Shown in pieces: positions 36,395 through 43,742 of a DNA stretch of 64,000 nucleotides (positions within the stretch are counted from its first letter, which is position 1; each line of letters opens with the position of its first letter). This stretch comes from JAFECT01 sp036501825 (GTDB taxonomy: Bacteria; Pseudomonadota; Alphaproteobacteria; Caulobacterales; Caulobacteraceae). Location of the stretch: the NCBI GenBank assembly GCA_036501825.1, contig DASXZP010000038.1, positions 25,977-89,976 of the forward strand, in the 5' to 3' direction. Both the position numbers and the translations under genes were made by a program. The notes below the pieces were generated by a model, which did no database searches, had not been told where the DNA came from, and was given only the letters and a program-made list of their open reading frames with translations.

Positions 36395-37669
36395 TCAGTC
36401 ATGCAGGGCTTCGCCGTGCAACGTCCAATCCAGCCCTTCGATTTCCTCGTCCTTGGTCACGCGCAGGCCGGTGGTGAAGCGGCAGAGCATCAGGATGAGG
36501 AACGCCCCGATGGCGCTCCAGGCGATGGTGGCGGCGAGGCCCATGGCCTGTTTCAGCACGCTGGCGCCGGCGCTGGCGGGATTGATCGCAACGCTGGCGA
36601 ACACGCCGGTGAGCAGGGCGCCTGCCATGCCGCCGATGCCGTGCACGCCGAAGGCGTCGAGGCTGTCATCGTATTTGAGCAGGCGCTTCAGCCACACGGC
36701 GCCGGCGTAACAGACCGGTCCCGAAATCAGCCCGATGATCATGGCGCCCTTCGGGTCGACGTAGCCCGCCGCCGGCGTGATCGCGACCAGACCGGCGACG
36801 ATGCCCGACAACAGGCCGAGCAGGGTCGGCTTCTTGCGCTCGACCCACTCGACGATCATCCAGGTCAGGGCGCCGCCCATCGGCGCGAGCACGGTGTTGA
36901 GCAGGGCGATGGAAGCGATCTGGTCCGCGGCCAGTGCGGATCCGGCGTTGAATCCGATCCAGCCTACGAACAGCATCGAGGCGCCGACCATGGTCAGCAC
37001 CAGATTGTGCGGCGCCATGTTGTCCCGCCCGAACCCGTGGCGCGGTCCCAGCACCAGCGCACAGACGAGGCCTGACACGCCCGCGTTCACGTGCACGACA
37101 GAACCGCCCGCGAAGTCGATCACGCCGGCGGCGCCGAGGAACCCGCCGCCCCAGACCCAATGCGCGACGGGTGCATAAACGAACACGGTCCACAGCGACA
37201 TGAACAGCAACAGGGCTGAGAACTTCATCCGCTCGGCGAAGGCGCCGCAGATCAGCGCCGGGGTGATCATCGCGAAGGTGAGCTGGTAGGCGACGTAGAG
37301 CGCCTCGGGAATGGTCTTGGCGAAGCCCGACGCGGCGTTCGACTTCAGGCTGTCGAGGAACAGGGCGTCGAAGCCGCCGATATAGGGCTGCAGCGCAGGC
37401 GAGCCGTTGGTGAAGGCCAGGCTGTAGCCGCACACGAACCACAGGATGGTCACCACGGCGGCGACCGCGACGGTCTGGGTGATGGTCGAGACCACGTTCT
37501 TGCGCCGGACCATGCCGCCGTAAAACAGCGCCAGCCCCGGCAAGGTCATGAACAGCACCAGGGCGGTGGAGGTCAGCATCCAGGCCGTGGCGCCGCCGTC
37601 GAGCGCCAGGGGCGCCTGGTAGGACGCGAGATGGGGCGCCGCGTTCGCGGCGGCGGCGGTGAGTAGCAT
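36395..37669 (-). CDS. amtB: Ammonium transporter
   Basis: 424 residues, eleven TMs. The Amt signature is seen: LVLFMTLPGLALFYGGMVRRKNVVS (TM1, key YGGxVRRKN), DFAGGSVVHVNAGVSGL with the first twin-His, and DAFGVHGIGGMAGALLTG with the second. Conserved aspartate and the Phe gate (AVAHWVWGGGFLG region) are present. Moves ammonium into the cell under nitrogen limitation. Unusually no glnK/glnB gene is beside it. An N-terminal AAAANAAPH stretch may be a cleaved leader, as in E. coli AmtB. Confidence 0.94.
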   Translation of the reverse strand: MLLTAAAANAAPHLASYQAPLALDGGATAWMLTSTALVLFMTLPGLALFYGGMVRRKNVVSTITQTVAVAAVVTILWFVCGYSLAFTNGSPALQPYIGGFDALFLDSLKSNAASGFAKTIPEALYVAYQLTFAMITPALICGAFAERMKFSALLLFMSLWTVFVYAPVAHWVWGGGFLGAAGVIDFAGGSVVHVNAGVSGLVCALVLGPRHGFGRDNMAPHNLVLTMVGASMLFVGWIGFNAGSALAADQIASIALLNTVLAPMGGALTWMIVEWVERKKPTLLGLLSGIVAGLVAITPAAGYVDPKGAMIIGLISGPVCYAGAVWLKRLLKYDDSLDAFGVHGIGGMAGALLTGVFASVAINPASAGASVLKQAMGLAATIAWSAIGAFLILMLCRFTTGLRVTKDEEIEGLDWTLHGEALHD

Positions 37670-37846
37670 CCGATTCCCCGATCCTGTGACTCAGTCCGAT
37701 CGGGAAGTGATGCTGCACTGCAATATTGTGCACCGCAACTAGAACCGTCGCAAAAGCGTCGCCGCGCCGCGGAGCGTGGCCCGTTCTTCGCATTCCCTTC
37801 GCGCAAGCCGGGCGGCGACGTCCGCGAATATCGAAGGATCCCGATC
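37670..37846 (-). promoter_or_regulatory. Possible nitrogen-regulated promoter of amtB
   Basis: TGCAC-N9-GTGCA lies at 37714-37732, 45 bp before the amtB start. Its halves match NtrC half-sites (known consensus TGCAC-N7-GTGCA) but the spacer is two longer. Read on the minus strand, GTGCACAATATTGCA resembles a sigma-54 -24/-12 element with the spacing one base short. CAATATTG is a perfect inner palindrome. Suggestive only. The same gap must also hold the promoter of the EF-hand gene. Confidence 0.35.
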
Positions 37847-38668
37847 ATGCAAGTCGCGGGTTTATCTAACAATTCCTGGCTGCAGCAGCTCCAGCAGGAC
37901 CTGATGGGCCTGGGCGCGAGCAGCGCCGCGAGCGGGCAATCCTTGCCGGTGGGTGGGCAAGATTCATCCGGGTCCGCCGACTCTGCCAGCCAGACTTCGG
38001 GTCCGCCTCCGGGACCCCCGCCGGTGTTCGGCGGCAGCCTTTTGAGCTCGTTCATGCTGAGCGCGCTGTTCGGGGCCCAGGGCTCGACCGCAGCGCAATC
38101 TTCGTCGTCGTCTTCCTCCGACGGGTCGAGCACGACCGACGCGAGCACAGCGACCGCCGCGACCGCGACCCCGGCGTCCGCCGCGAGCAGCGGCCTCTTG
38201 TCCTCCAACCTGCTGAGCAGCCTGTTCGACGCGCAGCAGACGCAACCGCCGGCGCCGGGGACCTTCCTGGCCGGCCAGATCATCAAGACCGCCGACAGCG
38301 ACGCCGACGGCCAGCTCAGTCTGTCGGAGATCTCGACGGCGCTCACACCGGCGAACGGGACCGCGCCGGACGCCGCCTCGCTGCAGGCGGCGTTCAACCA
38401 GCTCGACACCAACGGCGACGGCGAACTCAGCCAGTCGGAACTCGCCGCCGGCCTCGCGCAGATGATGCAGCAGCATCAGGGCGCGCACGGCGCCCACCAC
38501 CATCACCACCACGGCGGCGAAGGCATGATGCAGCCGGACTCGTCCACGTCGTCATCGTCCTCGAACGCCACGGTCGCCTCGACCGCAAGCACGGACAGCA
38601 GCGACGCGACCGACGCCGCGTCGACCACCGGCACAACGCCCGCGGCCACGGCGGCTGCGGCGAGCTAA
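37847..38668 (+). CDS. EF-hand protein with Ser/Ala-rich and poly-His regions
   Basis: 273 residues. Low-complexity N-terminal half rich in Ser, Gly, Ala and Pro. Two complete EF-hand loops, D150-SDADGQLSLS-E161 and D187-TNGDGELSQS-E198, give one calcium-binding pair. Just after it is HGAHHHHHHGG (214-224), a natural His6 run. A second Ser/Thr/Ala tail closes the protein. No signal peptide is evident, so export would need another route (e.g. a type I signal-free system); location unknown. Ends in a strong terminator. Confidence 0.8.
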   Translation: MQVAGLSNNSWLQQLQQDLMGLGASSAASGQSLPVGGQDSSGSADSASQTSGPPPGPPPVFGGSLLSSFMLSALFGAQGSTAAQSSSSSSSDGSSTTDASTATAATATPASAASSGLLSSNLLSSLFDAQQTQPPAPGTFLAGQIIKTADSDADGQLSLSEISTALTPANGTAPDAASLQAAFNQLDTNGDGELSQSELAAGLAQMMQQHQGAHGAHHHHHHGGEGMMQPDSSTSSSSSNATVASTASTDSSDATDAASTTGTTPAATAAAAS

Positions 38669-38696
38669 CGCGGCTGAACTCAGCGCTTGAGAAAGA

Positions 38697-38734
38697 GGCG
38701 GCGGAGCCTGGGCTCCGCCGCCTTGTTCGTTTCT
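38697..38734 (+). terminator. Rho-independent terminator
   Basis: GGCGGCGGAGCC and GGCTCCGCCGCC arms (38697-38722, nearly no loop, so about 11 usable pairs), followed by TTGTTCGTTT. It ends the EF-hand gene and, read the other way, follows the tiny lipoprotein gene of the convergent operon. Confidence 0.8.
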
Positions 38735-38738
38735 GGCC

Positions 38739-38891
38739 TCAGCTCCCCGGCGGGGGCGGCGGCGGTGCGGGCAAGGGCGGCCTCGGCGGCGGGGGCGGGC
38801 CCCAGCCGTGGTCCACGTAGCAGCAGCAGGCGCCCAGTTGCAGCGCCGCCGCCGTAAGCCCGATCGCGGTGAGGATGCGCTTCATCGTCAT
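38739..38891 (-). CDS. Tiny proline-rich lipoprotein
   Basis: 50 residues. ATG with GGTGAGG upstream opens MTMKRILTAIGLTAAALQLG followed by ACCCYVDHGWG and a tail made almost entirely of Pro (PPPPPRPPLPAPPPPPPGS). The LGAC lipobox predicts a lipid-anchored 29-residue mature peptide with three consecutive cysteines. The gene begins 8 bp after the stop of the beta-helix gene, so it is the third gene of that operon. No homologous family known to me. The second ATG (38885) is an equally possible start. Confidence 0.65.
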   Translation of the reverse strand: MTMKRILTAIGLTAAALQLGACCCYVDHGWGPPPPPRPPLPAPPPPPPGS

Positions 38892-38899
38892 GGCCGGCC

Positions 38900-40624
38900 T
38901 CACCTGCGGAACCAGTGCGGACCGCCTTCGCAGTCGGCGCAGCCGTCATGCGTCGGATGCCACGGGTGGTCCCAGTCGTACTTGTCGTAGGGCTCGCCGA
39001 TCCGGTCGAGCTCGGCCGGCCACGGCAGCTGATTGCCGTAGAAGCCGACGCTGGTGGCCGGATCGAACCACTCGGATTCTTCGCCCGGGTTGAACTGCGA
39101 CGGGTCGGCGCAGGCGCCAAAGCCGCTCAGGTGCGCGCCGGGCATATAGCGGTAGTGACGCCAGCCCTCGCCGCGCCAGGGCCGCCGGTGTCCGCCGAAA
39201 TAGCCGTCGTCGAGGTCGCGCCACGCGCACATGCCGTAGGACGAGTAGAACAGGTTGCCGCTGATGCCGGTCTCGGCGCCGCCGGGCTCGATGTAGACGA
39301 AATACTCGTCCCCGCCGCGGTGGTGACGGCCTTCGCCTTCGCGGCCGGTGGCCGTGCCGTAGATGCCGTTGCCGGTGACGCTGATCGGGCTGGCCGCGCC
39401 GATCTGGATGCCGATGTTCGACACCGCGATCTGGTTGTTGTCGGCCGAGAACTGACCGCCCGCGGCATAGATGCCCTTGGCCGCGCGGCAAATCAGGTTG
39501 TTGTCCATGTTCACGACGTTGGCCGATTCCATGAACACGCCGATGCCGAAGCCGCAGATGGTGCTGTCGCGGATGTTCAGGTTGGCGCGGCCGTGGCCGC
39601 CGATGGAAATGCCCGCCTGGCCCGGATCGAAGGCGCGGCCGGCCTCCGACGACGGCGGCTGGATCACCGCGATGGCGTCGATGGTCGAACCCTTGTCGGC
39701 GGAATCGAAGTTGATGCCGGAGCCGACGATGGTGGTGTCGCGCAGTTCGATCTGGCCGCCGTCCACTTCCAGCGCCGCCTCCGCGGACGGCGCCTGAATG
39801 AACACGCGGTCCCTGCGGCCGCCGGCGTCATAGTGCGGATCTTCCTGGCCGCGCGGATCGCCGGTCATCAGCATGCCGTCGCCGACATAGATGGCCTGGC
39901 CGTGACCGGCGTAGTCGATCATCGCGGTCTCGAGTTTGACCACGCCGTGTTCGATATCGAGGCAGGACTCGTCGCTGTCGTGGCCTGACTGCAGCGCGAT
40001 GTTGCGCAGCACCACGGCGCGCTGGCTGTCGGTGGCCAGGTCGTCCTGGATGCGCACCACCATGCACGGCGCGCGCCCGTCGGGCGGTCCGATGATGGTG
40101 GCGACGCCGCGCTCGACCACGGCGGAATCGTCGGGGCCGATCGGGATGTTCCTGCCGTAGGGCCGGTCGCCCTGGCCTTCGATGGTGATCGGCTTGTCGA
40201 TGTAGAGGGTGCCGACGCAGGCGGCGCCGGGCTTCATGATCAGGGTGCCGCCGGGGTTCAGGCGGCGCACCAGTTCGGCCAGATGCGCGCCCTGGGCCGG
40301 ATCGTTGCAGTCCACCGAAGCCGCATCGAGCATCGGGCCGATCGGTCCGCGGCCGGGGCCGTAGTCGGGCACATAGACCGGGCCGCCCGGACCGTAACCG
40401 GGACCGTAGCCGCCGCCGCAGTCGACGCAGCCGCCGACGCCCCAGTGATGGTGATGGCGGTGCAGGTGCGGCTTTAGCAGGAGGCCGAAATCAGGGCGGA
40501 GCTGGGCTTCGATCCGCGCGTCGGGAAATGCCGCCGCGGCGCCCGACAGCGCCAGGGCGGCCATGCCGAGAAGAGCGGGGCCCAGGATCGCGGGCGCGAT
40601 GAGTTGTCGGATACGCACACTCAT
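38900..40624 (-). CDS. Secreted right-handed parallel beta-helix protein
   Basis: 574 residues. Signal peptide (APAILGPALLGMAALALSGAA), then a His-rich patch (HLHRHHHHW) and Gly/Tyr/Pro-rich linker. The body is a series of short beta-rungs (IDKPITIEGQG, RNIALQSGHDSDESCLDI, IRDSTICGFGIGVFMES, NMDNNLICRAAKGIYAAGG, SVTGNGIYG) characteristic of pectate-lyase-like beta helices, often carbohydrate-active or surface-structural. No recognisable lyase Asp/Arg pattern. The last 110 residues are Trp/Tyr/Asp-rich. Its ATG overlaps the Sel1 gene stop by 4 bp, so translation is coupled. Confidence 0.82.
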   Translation of the reverse strand: MSVRIRQLIAPAILGPALLGMAALALSGAAAAFPDARIEAQLRPDFGLLLKPHLHRHHHHWGVGGCVDCGGGYGPGYGPGGPVYVPDYGPGRGPIGPMLDAASVDCNDPAQGAHLAELVRRLNPGGTLIMKPGAACVGTLYIDKPITIEGQGDRPYGRNIPIGPDDSAVVERGVATIIGPPDGRAPCMVVRIQDDLATDSQRAVVLRNIALQSGHDSDESCLDIEHGVVKLETAMIDYAGHGQAIYVGDGMLMTGDPRGQEDPHYDAGGRRDRVFIQAPSAEAALEVDGGQIELRDTTIVGSGINFDSADKGSTIDAIAVIQPPSSEAGRAFDPGQAGISIGGHGRANLNIRDSTICGFGIGVFMESANVVNMDNNLICRAAKGIYAAGGQFSADNNQIAVSNIGIQIGAASPISVTGNGIYGTATGREGEGRHHRGGDEYFVYIEPGGAETGISGNLFYSSYGMCAWRDLDDGYFGGHRRPWRGEGWRHYRYMPGAHLSGFGACADPSQFNPGEESEWFDPATSVGFYGNQLPWPAELDRIGEPYDKYDWDHPWHPTHDGCADCEGGPHWFRR

Positions 40625-42228
40625 GGGCGAGCCTCATCGTCTGGGCGGCCGCCGTCCCCGTCCGGGGCGGGATGGCCGAGGTGCGGCGCCGGATAGGCGC
40701 CGCCGTTGGGTGAAGCGTCGGGACGTCCGACGTAGTCGAAGCGCGGGCCGTAGCCGACCGGGGCTGGGACGCCGCCGCCGTGGCGCGACGCGCGCGACAC
40801 CTGCTCGAGCACCGCCTGGATGCGCGACACGGTCGGTTTGAAGCCCGAGAGCGCGCTGTCCATGCGATAGACCACGGCCTCGGCCTTGTTCTGGTCGGCC
40901 ACGCCCTGAACGCCGAGGGCGAAATAGGTCGACATGGCGAACTTGGCGTCGGGCGAGCCCTGACGGTCGGCTTCGCTGAACCAGTAATAGGCGCGCGCAT
41001 AATCGGCCGGCACGCCGACGCCTTCGGCGTACATCACCGCCAGCACCAGCTGCGCTCGCGCCGATCCGTTCACCGAGGCGTACTGGATCGCGCGCACCGC
41101 ATCGATCGGCAGGAAGCGACCGCCCTGGGGTTCGCCGATCATGCCCTTGAAGGTGTCGATCTCGCCCTGGGCCATGTTGTCGGGACTGTCGACCGGGCGG
41201 GTGATCACGCCGAGATAGAGCAGGGCGTCGCTGACGTGCTTGAACGGCAGTTCGTGCATGCGCGACAGGGCGTACTCATAGGCGTCGCCGCGCGGATGGC
41301 TTTCGTCGGAGTGCGGCACAGCGCCGGGCAGATAGGTTTCCGGCGGATAGAACTCGTAGGGCGGGATCCAGCGGTTGGCCTTGGCCTCGACGAAGGCGCC
41401 GTAGCTGGCGCGCTCGGGCGACGACCGCTCGAAATCCTTCAGCAGCACATAGGCGCCCACGTCGCCGGTCTGCATGGCGAGGTAGTTGTAGAGGTAGGCG
41501 TCCACGTCGTTGCGCGTGAACAGGGTCGCGACCGGATGTTCGCGATGCAGGTTGATCTCGCCCTTGCCCAGCGCTTCCAGCGCCTGCTCGTTGTCGGCCG
41601 GTTCGCCGAACGGCCCGTAGAGGTCGTCGTACAGACGCGCCAGCGTGCGGAAGCCGTCAGCGCCCTGGGTCGACAGCACATAGATGACGCGATTGCGCAC
41701 CTTGTCCTGTTCGGTGGACGACATGTGCGACAGCAGATGATCGAGCGTTGCGTAGGCCTCATGCCGCTCCCACGCGCGGCAGTCGTCGTAGCGCGACAGC
41801 GGGCGGAAGCCGAAGAAGCCCTGGCGCACCGCGCGATTGATCGGCGCGTACCCTTCCGGGTTCGACAGCGCCATCGTGTACCAGACCGCCGACTCGATGG
41901 GGTCTTCCACGTTCTTGTCGGTGGCCTTGATCGCCTGATAGCGGCGGCCCAGTTCGAGCTGGGCGAAGAAGTCGTTCTGGAACGCCAGCCGGCGAAGGTG
42001 ACGCACCTCCTGCTCCTGCTGGTTGAAGCCGGGCTGGTCGCCGGTGAAATAGGCCGGCCGGGGGCAGGCAAAGCGCTCTTCCTTGGCCGCCCACAGGGCA
42101 TGCCCGCCGCCGAAGCCGCCGCAGCTCGTCAGGATCAGCCCGATCACGATCAGGACGGCGATAACCGCCGCCACGACCCACAACGGACTGGCTGGAGAAC
42201 CCCGAGATGAGTTCCCGAAATCGGTCAT
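40621..42228 (-). CDS. Membrane-anchored Sel1-like repeat protein
   Basis: 535 residues. One N-terminal TM (about 14-38). Then helical repeats of the Sel1/TPR type, clearest at ARAQLVLAVMYAEGVGVPADYARAYYWFSEA (residues near 390-420, key G-x-x-A-D-x-x-x-A) and at FFAQLELGRRYQAIK near the start. A Pro/Gly/Asp-rich tail ends the protein. Sel1 proteins act as scaffolds for envelope or signalling complexes. First gene of the operon with the beta-helix protein and the tiny lipoprotein. ATG at 42228 preceded by GGGGAAG; a GTG four codons upstream is possible. Confidence 0.8.
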   Translation of the reverse strand: MTDFGNSSRGSPASPLWVVAAVIAVLIVIGLILTSCGGFGGGHALWAAKEERFACPRPAYFTGDQPGFNQQEQEVRHLRRLAFQNDFFAQLELGRRYQAIKATDKNVEDPIESAVWYTMALSNPEGYAPINRAVRQGFFGFRPLSRYDDCRAWERHEAYATLDHLLSHMSSTEQDKVRNRVIYVLSTQGADGFRTLARLYDDLYGPFGEPADNEQALEALGKGEINLHREHPVATLFTRNDVDAYLYNYLAMQTGDVGAYVLLKDFERSSPERASYGAFVEAKANRWIPPYEFYPPETYLPGAVPHSDESHPRGDAYEYALSRMHELPFKHVSDALLYLGVITRPVDSPDNMAQGEIDTFKGMIGEPQGGRFLPIDAVRAIQYASVNGSARAQLVLAVMYAEGVGVPADYARAYYWFSEADRQGSPDAKFAMSTYFALGVQGVADQNKAEAVVYRMDSALSGFKPTVSRIQAVLEQVSRASRHGGGVPAPVGYGPRFDYVGRPDASPNGGAYPAPHLGHPAPDGDGGRPDDEARP

Positions 42229-42554
42229 CGACTTCCCCACACCACCGCCGTTAACCTTTTCTTAGGGAACAAGTGCGGGCGGCGGCTTCCCGCTGTCAAG
42301 GTTAACACGGAACCAGGCTCAGTGGTTGCCTGGAACTTGTTCGCAGAACGGCGAAATTGCGGCCCGGGGGCCACACCCGAGTAGGTTTGTGGATAAATAC
42401 CCCAACCGATCAATATTGATCGCGCGCCAAGAGAAAAACTCGCGCGAAACTATGGCCCAGCGTTGCTTTTAGGAGAACCGGTCGCAACGGCCGGGTGGAA
42501 GTCCCACATCTGTTTCGGCAAAATCTCCATTCCCCAGGTTTTTCAGAGTTGCCC
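42229..42554. promoter_or_regulatory. Divergent regulatory region with CtrA-like, DnaA and palindromic sites
   Basis: No gene in these 326 bp. Sites seen: TTAA-N7-TTAG at 42251-42265, one mismatch from the CtrA box; TGTGGATAA at 42388-42396, a perfect DnaA box; and CGATCAATATTGATCG at 42407-42422, a perfect 16-bp palindrome. A second perfect DnaA box lies inside the next gene at 42731-42739. GAACTTGTTC near 42335 is another small dyad. The region probably drives the Sel1 operon leftward and the msrC-like gene rightward; which factor acts on which is not known. Confidence 0.45.
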
Positions 42555-43055
42555 ATGAGCCACATTCAGCGCGACGACCGCCCCGCCGACAAGGCGCTCC
42601 GATACGAGGAAATCGCCGCCGAAATCGCCGCGGTTCTGAACGGTGAGCCGAATCTGACGGCGCGGATGGCGACGGTCGCGTCCATGCTCCACGACGCCAT
42701 GCCGGGGTTTTTCTGGACCGGGTTTTATCTTGTGGATAACCGCGGGGGTAAGCCTGGGGAACTCGTGGTCGGACCGTACCAGGGCACGCTCGGCTGTCTG
42801 CGTATCCGAATCGGTCAGGGCGTCTGCGGCGAGGCGGCGGCGGATCGGCGCACGGTTATCGTCGAGGACGTGAACGCCTTCCCCGGCCATATCGCCTGCG
42901 ACAGCCGTTCGAACTCCGAAATCGTCGTGCCGGTGGAGGACCGCGACGGCGCCCTGCTCGGGGTGTTCGACGTGGACTCCACGACGTTCGCGGCATTCGA
43001 TGCGACGGACGCTGAATGGCTGGAAAAGATTCTGCGCGACAGCTTCGCCCGGTAA
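42555..43055 (+). CDS. msrC: GAF-domain free methionine-(R)-sulfoxide reductase
   Basis: 166 residues. Reduces free Met-R-sulfoxide in the cytoplasm. GPYQGTLGCLRIRIGQGVCG and FPGHIACDSRSNSEIVVP hold the three active cysteines, here C81, C91 and C115; the spacing of 10 and 24 is the same as E. coli C84, C94 and C118. A GNAT gene starts 2 bp after its stop, so the two are an operon. ATG chosen because the homologous region starts soon after; no clear ribosome-binding site. Confidence 0.93.
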   Translation: MSHIQRDDRPADKALRYEEIAAEIAAVLNGEPNLTARMATVASMLHDAMPGFFWTGFYLVDNRGGKPGELVVGPYQGTLGCLRIRIGQGVCGEAAADRRTVIVEDVNAFPGHIACDSRSNSEIVVPVEDRDGALLGVFDVDSTTFAAFDATDAEWLEKILRDSFAR

Positions 43056-43057
43056 GC

Positions 43058-43510
43058 ATGGCCTCCGTTCGCCCGATCACCCCCGCCGACCGCGACGCGT
43101 GGCTGCGCATGCGGGTTCTGCTCTGGCCGGAAGACGCCGCCGGCCTCGCCGATGAGGTCGACGCCCATTTCGCCGATGGCAGTGCGCCCTATGCGTTGGG
43201 CGCGGTGTTCGTCGCCGAACGCGGGGAGGGCGGCCTGTGCGGCTTCGCCGAGGCGGGCATACGCCCCTTCTCCGACGCCTCCGAAGAAATGCCCTGCGCA
43301 CACGTGGAAGGTCTGTTCGTCGACGAGGACATGCGCCGCACCGGCGTCGCGCGCGACCTGATCGCCGCGGTGGAAGCTTGGGCGCGTGCTAAGGGCCACC
43401 ACGAACTCGGCAGCGACTATCTGATCGAGAACGACGCGAGCGCGGGGTTTCACGCCGCCCACGGGTTTGAGGTGGTCGAACGCCTGGTGATGGTGCGGAA
43501 GAAGCTGTAA
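43058..43510 (+). CDS. GNAT acetyltransferase, AAC(6')-like
   Basis: 150 residues. VRPITPADRDAWLRMRVLLWPED is the N-terminal motif of aminoglycoside 6'-N-acetyltransferase-type GNATs; the CoA loop is VEGLFVDEDMRRTGVARDLI (R-x-x-G-V-A) and the tail SDYLIENDASAGFHAAHGFEVVERLVMVRK is also typical, with key residues D, N, H. It may acetylate aminoglycosides weakly, or a different amine in its normal role. Chromosomal, in an operon with the Met-sulfoxide reductase; no mobile signs nearby. Confidence 0.85.
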   Translation: MASVRPITPADRDAWLRMRVLLWPEDAAGLADEVDAHFADGSAPYALGAVFVAERGEGGLCGFAEAGIRPFSDASEEMPCAHVEGLFVDEDMRRTGVARDLIAAVEAWARAKGHHELGSDYLIENDASAGFHAAHGFEVVERLVMVRKKL

Positions 43511-43550
43511 CGGCGTCCGCCGCCTGACGCGTCCACAAACCTTTCCTTCA

Positions 43551-43723
43551 GGCCCGTCATCCTTGGCGACGCGCGGCGCTCAGCCGCGCGGCGTCGAGGA
43601 TCCAGCAGCGAATCTTGCTCAAAGCTGGTCTGCTTTCGCTGACGACTGCAGCGTGAGCGGCGCGCTTGCTGGATCCTCGACGGCGCGGAGCTGACCGCTC
43701 CGCGCCGCCAAGGATGACGGGCC
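43551..43723. repeat. 173-bp inverted-repeat element, copy 3
   Basis: Perfect 18-bp terminal inverted repeats (GGCCCGTCATCCTTGGCG and its complement). Inside are GAGGATCCAGCA and TGCTGGATCCTC, and further small hairpins (GCGCGGCGCTCAGCCGCGC; CGGAGCTGACCGCTCCG). No coding capacity. Sits between the convergent GNAT and amidase genes. Confidence 0.88.
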
Positions 43724-43742
43724 ATATTGGAAAGTGGTTCTG

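Noticed and set aside
42388..42739. Replication origin suggested by two perfect DnaA boxes
   Set aside because: Only two boxes, no AT-rich unwinding tract and no origin-linked genes (hemE, dnaA, parAB, rpmH); regulation is more likely.
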